The notes beneath the pieces were generated by a model. It did no database searches. It was not told the DNA's origin and saw only the letters and a program-made list of their open reading frames with translations. A stretch of DNA of 48,187 nt. Source: 40CM-4-65-16 sp035279785. GTDB lineage: Bacteria; Chloroflexota; Dormibacteria; Dormibacterales; Dormibacteraceae. Below are positions 32,875-39,788 of this stretch, piece by piece. The translations under genes and the position numbers were made by a program. How positions within the stretch are numbered: the first letter of the stretch is position 1; each line of letters opens with the position of its first letter. The DNA is taken from positions 1 through 48,187 of the forward strand of contig DATEHC010000112.1 of NCBI GenBank assembly GCA_035279785.1. Direction: 5' to 3'.

Positions 32875-33548
32875 GCGAGCGTCGCTTCGTCCACGCCCTC
32901 GCGCTGGGGCTCGATCCGGCGTGGCGGCGCCTCGATCGCGAGGAGCGCTGCCGGTCCGCGGACCAGTTCGCCGCCGCCATCAAGGCGCAATCCGAAGTCG
33001 TGTCCTTCACCTACTCGATGGTCGGCTTGAGGACGGGCATCGACATGCTCATATGGAGCCTTGCGCCCTCGCTGGAAAGCCTCGAGGAAAGGAGCGCCGC
33101 CGCCCTGCGCGCAGGCATGGGTGCGTGGATGACCGTGCGCGAGAGCTTCCTCGGCCTCATCTCGGCGTCGCAGTACGTCAAGCGGCCGACTTCACAGGAG
33201 CAGTCACTTTTCAGCGGCGACCGATCGCGCTACCTCATCGTCTACCCCTTCACCAAGAGCACCGACTGGTACCTCCTTCCGCAAGACGAGCGGCAGAAGG
33301 TGATGAACGAGCACATGAAGATCGGCCACCGCTATCACCAGGTGCGACAGCTCCTCGCGTACTCGTTCGGGTTGGATGACATGGACTTCCTGGTTGCGTA
33401 CGAGACGGACGACCTGCCGGCGTTCGGCGATCTCGTGCGTGAGCTCCGCGGCACCGAAAGTCGGCGCTCGACCGTGCGCGACACGCCGATCCTCACGGGA
33501 ACTTGTCGCCCGATCGAAGAGATCACTGCGCTGCTCGGGGCCGAATGA
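32871..33548 (+). CDS. hemQ: coproheme decarboxylase HemQ (ChdC)
   Basis: 225 residues from the GTG that overlaps the hemB stop. Chlorite-dismutase-like fold of the HemQ clade: Y-P-F-T-K-S-T-D-W-Y-L-L, then M-N-E-H-M-K-I-G with the axial His (H148), and the S-F-G-L-D-D-M-D-F-L-V-A-Y-E-T-D-D signature. It removes two propionate carboxyls from Fe-coproporphyrin III with peroxide to give protoheme, the last step of the coproporphyrin-dependent pathway typical of monoderm bacteria. Its presence beside hemH implies that iron is inserted before decarboxylation. The partner oxidase HemY/CgoX is not in the window. Confidence 0.93.
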   Translation: MSERRFVHALALGLDPAWRRLDREERCRSADQFAAAIKAQSEVVSFTYSMVGLRTGIDMLIWSLAPSLESLEERSAAALRAGMGAWMTVRESFLGLISASQYVKRPTSQEQSLFSGDRSRYLIVYPFTKSTDWYLLPQDERQKVMNEHMKIGHRYHQVRQLLAYSFGLDDMDFLVAYETDDLPAFGDLVRELRGTESRRSTVRDTPILTGTCRPIEEITALLGAE

Positions 33549-34579
33549 CCGAACCACGGTTTCTGGCCGCCGCGCGGCGGCAGAAGGTCGACGTCACTCC
33601 TGTCTGGTTCATGCGCCAGGCCGGACGGTCGCTCCCCGAGTACCGAAGGCTGCGGGAGCGCTACACGCTCGCAGACATCGTGGCGCAGCCGGAGCTGTGC
33701 GCCGAGGTCACGCTCCAACCGGTGCGGCGGCTGGGCGTCGACGCCGCCGTGATGTTCGCGGACATCATGCTCCCGGTCCGCGGAATGGGCGTCGACTTCG
33801 AGCTCGTGGAGAACGTCGGGCCCGTGATCGCCAACCCCATCCGCAGGGCCGCGGACGTGGACAGGCTACGCGTTCCCGCCGGCGACGAGGCCGCCCCCGA
33901 TGTGATCACGTCGGTTCGCGAGGTGGTCGCGGAGTCGCCGGTGCCGGTGATCTGTTTTTCGGGCGCTCCGTTCACGCTCGCCAGCTATCTGATCGAGGGC
34001 CGGCCCTCGCGCACGTTCGAGAAGGTGAAGGCGTTCATGTTCTCGGAGCCGGACGCCTTCGATCGCCTCATGCAGCGCCTTGCGCGAACCATGGCCGCAT
34101 ATCTGCGTGCGCAGGTGGCCGTGGGCGCATCCGCGGTCCAGCTCTTCGATTCGTGGGTGGGCGCGCTATCGCCTGACGACTACGAGTCGCGCGTCGCTCC
34201 TCATACCCGCGCGATCTTCGAAGACCTGGCTCCGCTCGGAGTGCCGCGCATCCATTTCGGCACGGGTACCGCCGGGCTGCTCGAGCTGATCGCAGCGACA
34301 GGTCCGGACATCGTGTCCCTGGACTGGCGCGTCAACCTCGACGAGGGATGGAGGCGCGTCGGCCTCGAACGCGGGGTGCAGGGCAACCTCGACCCCGCGC
34401 TTCTTCTCGGGCCGGCGGAGCTCGTTCGAACGCGCGCGCTCGACGTGCTGAAGCGCGCGGGTGGCCGGCCCGGGCACATCTTCAACCTCGGCCACGGCGT
34501 ACCGCCCGACGCGAGCCTCGAAAACCTGCAGCTTCTCGTCGAGACCGTGCATTCGTGGCTTCCCGCGCATGTCGCCTGA
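33545..34579 (+). CDS. hemE: uroporphyrinogen decarboxylase
   Basis: 344 residues; ATG at 33545 overlaps the hemQ stop (ATGA). It converts uroporphyrinogen III to coproporphyrinogen III. Motifs: V-W-F-M-R-Q-A-G-R-S-L-P-E-Y at the N-terminus (substrate-binding Arg), FADIMLPVRGMGVDFE with the catalytic Asp, FSGAPFTLASYLIEG, FDSWVGALSPDDY and HIFNLGHGVPPD near the end. Length and order match the family. The stop overlaps hemH by 11 bases. Confidence 0.96.
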   Translation: MTEPRFLAAARRQKVDVTPVWFMRQAGRSLPEYRRLRERYTLADIVAQPELCAEVTLQPVRRLGVDAAVMFADIMLPVRGMGVDFELVENVGPVIANPIRRAADVDRLRVPAGDEAAPDVITSVREVVAESPVPVICFSGAPFTLASYLIEGRPSRTFEKVKAFMFSEPDAFDRLMQRLARTMAAYLRAQVAVGASAVQLFDSWVGALSPDDYESRVAPHTRAIFEDLAPLGVPRIHFGTGTAGLLELIAATGPDIVSLDWRVNLDEGWRRVGLERGVQGNLDPALLLGPAELVRTRALDVLKRAGGRPGHIFNLGHGVPPDASLENLQLLVETVHSWLPAHVA

Positions 34580-35444
34580 GACCGCGATCCTGTGCATGGC
34601 CTACGGAAGTCCGGCTTCCGAGGCGGAGCTGGAGGCGTATTTCACGCACATCCGCAGCGGCCGGCCGCCGTCCCCCGCGGCGCTGGAGGAGCTGACGTCC
34701 CGATACCGTGCGATCGGAGGCGGCTCCCCGCTGACTGCCATCACGCGCGACCAGGCCGCGGCGCTGTCCAGGCGAAGCGGTCTCCCGGCGTTCGTGGGCA
34801 TGAAGCACGCGCCGCCTTTCATCGCCGACGGTGCCCGCGAGGCGAAGGCCGCGGGCGTCGAGCGCATCATCGGTTTGCCGCTGGCCCCGCACTTCGCCAA
34901 CATGAGCCTCGGCAGCTACCGCGCGAGCCTCGAGGCGGTGTGGGACGGCGAGCTCGTCTTCATCCCCGGATTCCACGACCACCCGGCATTCATCCGCGCA
35001 GTGCAGACGTTGATCGAGGATGCGCTCGCGGAGTCGCAGCCCGACCGCATCTTCTTCACCGCGCACAGCCTGCCGGCGCGCATCCTCCACGAGGGCGATC
35101 CGTACAAGGACCAGCTGCTGGAGAGCTGCCGGCTGGTGGCTGCCCGGCTCGGGCTGAAAGACTGGGAGTTCGCGTTCCAGTCGGCGAGTCATACGGGCGA
35201 ACCATGGCTTGGGCCGGACTTGCTCGAGGCGGTCGAGCGCTCGGGCGCTCGCGACGTGCTGGTTTGTCCGATCGGTTTCGTCGCCGACCACCTCGAGATC
35301 CTCTACGACCTCGACGTCGAGGCCCAGGGGTTTGCGCGAGAAAAGGGGATTCGCATCCGCCGGACTCGGTCCTTCAACGCGGACCCGGTCTTCATCGACG
35401 CACTGGCCCAAGTCGTGGCGGATGCGCTCGTCAGAGTCGGATAG
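34569..35444 (+). CDS. hemH: ferrochelatase (coproporphyrin ferrochelatase type)
   Basis: 291 residues from the ATG at 34569, overlapping hemE. Conserved metal-side His is in FTAHSLPAR, and the Glu in SHTGEPWLGPDL; the N-terminus ILCMAYGSP matches the family's L-L-M-A-Y-G-(S/T)-P. The 291-residue length without extensions resembles monoderm CpfC, which inserts iron into coproporphyrin III; with HemQ in the operon this substrate is the likely one. It is the last heme gene; the mannosidase start follows within a few bases. Confidence 0.94.
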   Translation: MSPETAILCMAYGSPASEAELEAYFTHIRSGRPPSPAALEELTSRYRAIGGGSPLTAITRDQAAALSRRSGLPAFVGMKHAPPFIADGAREAKAAGVERIIGLPLAPHFANMSLGSYRASLEAVWDGELVFIPGFHDHPAFIRAVQTLIEDALAESQPDRIFFTAHSLPARILHEGDPYKDQLLESCRLVAARLGLKDWEFAFQSASHTGEPWLGPDLLEAVERSGARDVLVCPIGFVADHLEILYDLDVEAQGFAREKGIRIRRTRSFNADPVFIDALAQVVADALVRVG

Positions 35445-35448
35445 TTGG

Positions 35449-38067
35449 GTGCGCCCTGCGCGCGCCCGGCAGCCGCTCGAGCTAACCGCCCTGCTCGTCC
35501 ACGGCGAGCCCATCTCGTATAGCGATGCGGTCGCGGGCTCCTTCGCCCCTTTCAAGATCGGCGACTCGTGGGGTCCGCCCTGGAGCACGACGTGGTTTCA
35601 CGTCCGGGGTCGCGTTCCGGATGCGTGGAGCGGCAACCGGGTAGCCGCTGTCTTCGATCTCGGCTTCGAGGGACCGACCGGTTTCACCTGCGAGGCCCTC
35701 GCCTGGAAGGACCGCAAGCCCTGGCGCGGCGTCGACCCCAATCACCGATGGCTTCCCATCGACGGTCGCGACGTGGACTTCTATCTCGAGGCCGCGGCCA
35801 ACCCGAGAGCGACCGAGTCCGGGCCGGATCCCGCGCCTTCGATGCTGGAGCTGCGCGAGTCGGCCGAGCCGGCATTCGTGTTCCGAAATGCCGAGCTGGT
35901 GCTTCTCGACGAGCCGCCCGGCGGAAGCGAGGGTCTCGACATCGATCCGTCGCATCGCATCAGCGCCGCCGGCCACGCCCACATCGACACCGCGTGGGAG
36001 TGGCCGCTGCGTGAGGCGCGGCGCAAGGTGGCTCGCAGCTGGTCGACGCAGCTCGAGCTGATGGACGCCTATCCCGACTACGTCTTCGCCGCATCGCAGC
36101 CCGCGCAGTACCAGTGGATGAAGGAGTCTTACCCGACGATCTACGCGCGCATCAAGGAGAAGGTCGCGTTGGGCCAGTGGGAGCCGGTGGGCGCGATGTG
36201 GGTGGAGGCCGACTGCAACCTTCCGTCGGGAGAGGCGCTCGTCCGTCAGTTTCTGCACGGCAAGCGCTTCTTCCTGGAGGAGTTCGGCTACGAGACCGAG
36301 ATCCTGTGGCTCCCCGACGTCTTCGGCTACCCGGGCAACCTGCCGCAGCTGATCGCGGCGTCCGGGTGCAGGTACTTCCTGACCCAGAAGCTGTCGTGGA
36401 ACGACACCAACAAGCCCGAGCACCACACCTTCATCTGGGAGGGCATCGACGGCACCCGCGTCTTCACGCACTTCCCGCCCGCCGACACCTACAACGGCAG
36501 CTTCGAGCGCGACGAGCTGCAACGCAGCGTGCGCGACTTCAAGGACGGGGCGAGCTCCAACCGGTCGTTGTACCTGTTCGGATGGGGAGACGGCGGCGGC
36601 GGGCCGCAGGCCGAGATGATCGATTCCGCCCACCGGTTCGGCGTCGAGCTCGGCCGCGCGTCGGAGTTCTTCGAGTCAGCATCCGCCATGGCCCACGACG
36701 TCGCGACCGTGAGCGGTGAGCTCTATTTCGAGTTGCACCGCGGAACGTACACGACGCAGGCCCGCACCAAGTGGTGGAACCGCCGCGCGCAGACGGTGCT
36801 GCGCGAGGCCGAGATGTGGTCGGTCGCGGCGGGAATTGACGCGCGCAAAGACCTCGATGTGGCCTGGAAGACGCTGCTCCTGAACCAGTTCCACGACATC
36901 CTTCCCGGGTCGAGCATCGACTGGGTCTACGAGGACAACCTTCACGACCTGTGGCAGGTCGTCATCAGCGCGGACGGCGTCGTGTCCGCGGCGCTCGAGC
37001 GGATCGCGGGCGGTGGCGAGCGCTTCGCGATCTTCAATCCCTCCTGTCATCCACGTGGTGGAGCGCCGGCCTGCGGGTGGGCGGTGGTCGACCGGAGGCC
37101 GGAGCCAGGTGATGCCGCCCGCGAAAACGAATATCTCGAAAACGAATGTCTAAAGGTCGAGGTCGGGGAGGATGGAACCATCGCTTCCATCTGGGACAAG
37201 GAGGCGGGGCGCGAGGTGCTGGGCGGCCCGGGCAATGTGCTCGAGCTGCACGACGACAACCCGCGCCGCTGGGACGCGTGGGACCTCGACATCGAACATC
37301 GCGAAGCCTTCGTGGTGGTCGGTCGCTCGTTCGGACGATCGACGGTGAACCAGCGCATCTCGCTCGAGGGTCGCGTCCTGCGCTTCGACACCGAGGTCGA
37401 CTGGCACGAGCGCCACAAGATGCTGAAGGTCGCATTCCCGGTCACGGTGAGCGCGCGCGAGGCGACGTACGAGATCCAGTTCGGCCATGTCCGGCGCCCC
37501 ACGCACATGGACGACAGCCGCGCCCGCGCGATGTTCGAGGTGTGCGCGCAGCGCTGGGCGGATCTTGGGGACGGCGACTACGGCGTCGCGCTCCTAAACG
37601 ATTCCAAGCATGGCTACGACGTCCACGGGTCGCTGATGCGCCTGTCGCTGCTGCGCGGCCCGACTCATCCCGACCCAACCGCTGATGAGGGCAAGCATCA
37701 GTTCACTTACGCGCTGATGCCGCACCCGGGCGACTTTCGCCAGGCGGGGGTCATCGAGGCGGCCGAGGATCTGAACACGATGCTGCGCATAGGGCGGACC
37801 AACCTCGCGCTGGGCACGTCGCGCTCGCTGGTCGAGGTCGACACGCGGCAGGTCGTCGTCGAGGCGATCAAGCGCGCGGAGGACTCGGACGCGGTGATAG
37901 TGCGGCTCTATGAGGCGTGGGGCAGACCGTGCCGCGCCCGCATCACGACGTCGATTCCAGCGCGGCGCATCACACTTTGCGATCTGCTGGAGCGCGACCT
38001 CGCCGAGACGGACCTCGAGCTCGAATTCACGCCCTTCAAGATCCTGACTCTGAAGCTCGCACCCTGA
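35449..38067 (+). CDS. GH38 alpha-mannosidase
   Basis: 872 residues from the GTG at 35449; ATG at 35422 would overlap hemH by 23 bases. The family normally has about 30-40 more residues before the PLEL strand; here the first codons lie inside a GC-rich repeat copy (35450-35470), so the N-terminus may be truncated. The catalytic domain begins at G-H-A-H-I-D-T-A-W (zinc His and Asp) and has the nucleophile Asp in W-V-E-A-D-C-N-L-P-S-G-E; WLPDVFGYPGNLPQ and FLTQKLSWNDTNK also match. A second zinc-site part is QFHDILPGSS. C-terminal beta domains follow. It hydrolyses alpha-mannosides, probably in the cytosol (no signal peptide). Confidence 0.92.
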   Translation: MRPARARQPLELTALLVHGEPISYSDAVAGSFAPFKIGDSWGPPWSTTWFHVRGRVPDAWSGNRVAAVFDLGFEGPTGFTCEALAWKDRKPWRGVDPNHRWLPIDGRDVDFYLEAAANPRATESGPDPAPSMLELRESAEPAFVFRNAELVLLDEPPGGSEGLDIDPSHRISAAGHAHIDTAWEWPLREARRKVARSWSTQLELMDAYPDYVFAASQPAQYQWMKESYPTIYARIKEKVALGQWEPVGAMWVEADCNLPSGEALVRQFLHGKRFFLEEFGYETEILWLPDVFGYPGNLPQLIAASGCRYFLTQKLSWNDTNKPEHHTFIWEGIDGTRVFTHFPPADTYNGSFERDELQRSVRDFKDGASSNRSLYLFGWGDGGGGPQAEMIDSAHRFGVELGRASEFFESASAMAHDVATVSGELYFELHRGTYTTQARTKWWNRRAQTVLREAEMWSVAAGIDARKDLDVAWKTLLLNQFHDILPGSSIDWVYEDNLHDLWQVVISADGVVSAALERIAGGGERFAIFNPSCHPRGGAPACGWAVVDRRPEPGDAARENEYLENECLKVEVGEDGTIASIWDKEAGREVLGGPGNVLELHDDNPRRWDAWDLDIEHREAFVVVGRSFGRSTVNQRISLEGRVLRFDTEVDWHERHKMLKVAFPVTVSAREATYEIQFGHVRRPTHMDDSRARAMFEVCAQRWADLGDGDYGVALLNDSKHGYDVHGSLMRLSLLRGPTHPDPTADEGKHQFTYALMPHPGDFRQAGVIEAAEDLNTMLRIGRTNLALGTSRSLVEVDTRQVVVEAIKRAEDSDAVIVRLYEAWGRPCRARITTSIPARRITLCDLLERDLAETDLELEFTPFKILTLKLAP
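35450..35470 (+). repeat. GC-rich short interspersed repeat, copy 2 (first codons of the mannosidase)
   Basis: The 21-base core, beginning TGCGCCCTGC and ending GCGCCCGGC, lies immediately after hemH and over the mannosidase start, with flanks unlike those of the other copies. Confidence 0.8.
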
Positions 38068-38803
38068 CCGGCGTCAGCTGCTCCACGTCGACTCGAGACA
38101 CGGTGAGGTATGCGACCCACGCGATGATCACCAGCGTCAGCGCCAGCGCGACTCGCGCGCGCCCGAAATCGAGGCCGCCCAGCGCTTGCGGCACGCCGAG
38201 CCAGTCCGCGTACGAGGCGCCGAGCGGTCTGGTCACGATGTAGGCCCACCAGAAGGCGACGAGCCAGTTGAGGTTGACGAACCGGCGCGCGAGGAGCGGG
38301 ATCGCGAAGAGCGCCGTGTACATCAGCCCGGAGGCGAACCAGCCGAGGTGCCACGTGTAGGAGCTCAGGTCGCCAAGCGCCGTGCCCATCGCGAAGGTCG
38401 CGAGCACCGTCGCCCAGTAGAACGCCTCGCGGCGCGGCGAGTTGATGCTGTGGATCGAAAGGTTGCGCTCGACCAGGTACCAGATCGCGAAGATCGCCGC
38501 CAAGGTGACCGCGCAGTCGAACGCCGAGGTCGCGTACGGGATGCCCATCTCGATGTGCAGCGCGTCGGCCACCATCGTGCCGAACACCGCGACCATCACG
38601 ACGCACAGCCAGTACACGGGCGCGATGTATCTGCGCACGGCGAACTGAAACACGATCGCGATCACGAAACCTATGAAGCCAAGGCCGACCGCTTCGTACG
38701 GGCTGATGGTGTGGACGAGGTAGTCGGAAAGCGCCTCGCCCATCGCGGTGCTCAGGATCTTGACCGCCCAGAAATGGAGCGTGACGGCCGGGACCTTGCG
38801 CAC
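38036..38803 (-). CDS. DUF347-type (COG4705-like) membrane protein
   Basis: 255 residues with about seven hydrophobic helices. The N-terminal KVPAVTLHFWAVKILSTAMG followed by EALSDYL is the DUF347 repeat signature (K-x-x-x-T-x-G-E-x-x-x-D); related repeats start near residues 80 and 130 (GTMVADAL, MGTALGDL). The function of the family is unknown; members are multi-pass membrane proteins. The GTG start at 38803 follows a TATACA hexamer by about six bases, suggesting a leaderless transcript. The 3' end overlaps that of the mannosidase by 32 bases. Confidence 0.82.
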   Translation of the reverse strand: MRKVPAVTLHFWAVKILSTAMGEALSDYLVHTISPYEAVGLGFIGFVIAIVFQFAVRRYIAPVYWLCVVMVAVFGTMVADALHIEMGIPYATSAFDCAVTLAAIFAIWYLVERNLSIHSINSPRREAFYWATVLATFAMGTALGDLSSYTWHLGWFASGLMYTALFAIPLLARRFVNLNWLVAFWWAYIVTRPLGASYADWLGVPQALGGLDFGRARVALALTLVIIAWVAYLTVSRVDVEQLTPVRVRASESGS

Positions 38804-38809
38804 CTCACC

Positions 38810-38815
38810 TGTATA
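38810..38815 (-). promoter_or_regulatory. -10 element of the DUF347 gene
   Basis: TATACA on the minus strand, six bases before the GTG start codon. The transcript would begin at or near the start codon. No good -35 was found because a GC hairpin lies just upstream. Confidence 0.4.
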
Positions 38816-38820
38816 ACGGA

Positions 38821-38842
38821 GGAGGGCGGCGAGCCGCCCTCC
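38821..38842 (-). terminator. GC-rich hairpin after the secreted-protein gene
   Basis: Perfect 10-bp arms GGAGGGCGGC / GCCGCCCTCC with a 2-base loop (or 9 bp and 4 bases). It lies 34 bases past the stop of the 38876 gene on the minus strand and is followed there by C/T-rich sequence without a strong U-run, so it is a weak or assisted terminator. Between the gene and the hairpin is a short direct repeat with GTTCTGGTGGC units. Confidence 0.5.
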
Positions 38843-38875
38843 ATCAGTTTCTGGTGGCAGTTCTGGTGGCGGTTT

Positions 38876-39382
38876 CTAGCGCCCCGGGCAGAGAGGCACC
38901 CTCGGGTTGTAGTTGGCGAAGGTGCCGAGCGGGTTGGGCTTCCATATCCATGCGTGGAGCGCCCAGAGGTGGAGCGACGTGACGCTCGTGAACTGGTGTC
39001 CTTGCAGCCGCGGCGCTGTGCTCGGGACCCAGAACTGCCAGGGGATGATCCACTCGACCGCGACGAGTTTGAGACCGTGCGGGCGTACTTCGTACACCAG
39101 GGCCTGCGGCCGGTTCTGGTCGATCGAGCCGTCCAAGCGCGACGTGTCGATGTAGTGCTGGCCCATGCCGCCCACGCCCGGGAGGTCGAAGCAGCTGAGA
39201 AGCGGCCCGTAGTTGGCCCGGACTGCCTGCTCAGTGCTGTGGAAACGCGCCGTGGCATCCCGGACGCCCTCGAGCCACGCGCTGTCGGCGCCGTCACCAG
39301 TCGATGCCAGTACGGCCGGCGCTGTGAGAGCTCCGGCTACGAGGCCCGCGACGACGATCTTCGTCATCGACCTCCAGATCAC
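38876..39382 (-). CDS. secreted unknown protein partnered with DUF4242
   Basis: 168 residues from the GTG overlapping the upstream stop (GTGA); ATG at 39367 with GGAGG only 3 bases before it is an alternative. The N-terminal signal peptide (MTKIVVAGLVAGALTAPAVLA) is cleaved near ASTGDGA. The mature part is rich in W and H (VEWIIPWQFWVP, HLWALHAWIWKPNP), with two Cys (LLSCFDLPG, PLCPGR). No family is recognised. The coupling to the DUF4242 gene suggests a shared role; HYIDTSRLDG and IDQNRPQALVYEV look like a conserved core. A W/H-rich secreted protein might bind metal or a cofactor; this is a guess. Confidence 0.75.
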   Translation of the reverse strand: MIWRSMTKIVVAGLVAGALTAPAVLASTGDGADSAWLEGVRDATARFHSTEQAVRANYGPLLSCFDLPGVGGMGQHYIDTSRLDGSIDQNRPQALVYEVRPHGLKLVAVEWIIPWQFWVPSTAPRLQGHQFTSVTSLHLWALHAWIWKPNPLGTFANYNPRVPLCPGR

Positions 39383-39663
39383 TGCGCGCCTCCCATGTAG
39401 AAGTAGGGGTCGAGGACGCGCACGGGTGTGATCTTGTCCGCTGGCAGCTGGTTCAGCTTCGCCGCTTGGCGGATCGCGTCGGGGCTTGGCGCGTCGTAGA
39501 TGCAGAACGTCTTCTTGTGGTCTTCGCTGACGTACGAGTGGACCCAGGTCACGCCGAGCTCGGCGTTGGTGCCCACCACCGAAAGGCATGCCTGCGCGCC
39601 TTTGTCGGTCATCGGGATCTCGAGCCCATCCGGAAAGATGCGCTCGACCATGAAACGTGCCAT
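39379..39663 (-). CDS. DUF4242 protein (SCO4226-like)
   Basis: 94 residues from the ATG at 39663, with GGAGG 5 bases upstream (a GTG one codon earlier is too close). DUF4242 features are M-A-R-F-M-V-E-R at the start, the central V-T-W-V-H-S-Y-V-S-E-D-H-K-K-T-F-C-I-Y-D-A-P and the ending P-A-D-K-I-T-P-V-R-V-L-D-P. The Streptomyces SCO4226 member is a nickel-responsive ferredoxin-like dimer; His and Cys in the central strand could do the same here. It precedes and overlaps the secreted-protein gene by 4 bases. Confidence 0.85.
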   Translation of the reverse strand: MARFMVERIFPDGLEIPMTDKGAQACLSVVGTNAELGVTWVHSYVSEDHKKTFCIYDAPSPDAIRQAAKLNQLPADKITPVRVLDPYFYMGGAQ

Positions 39664-39788
39664 CACTTCCTCCTGCGTGCAATCGCGACCCGGAAGAGTC
39701 GCGTCGCAGCTCAGGCTAGGTTTCGATCAGGCGGCCGCCATCGGGGAGAAGGCTCAGGCGGTGCTCAATGCGTGTGCTCATTTGTTTC

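Noticed and set aside
33103..33117. Partial match to the repeat (GCCCTGCGCGC) in hemQ
   Set aside because: Only 11 bases match and the protein sequence there looks native for the HemQ family.
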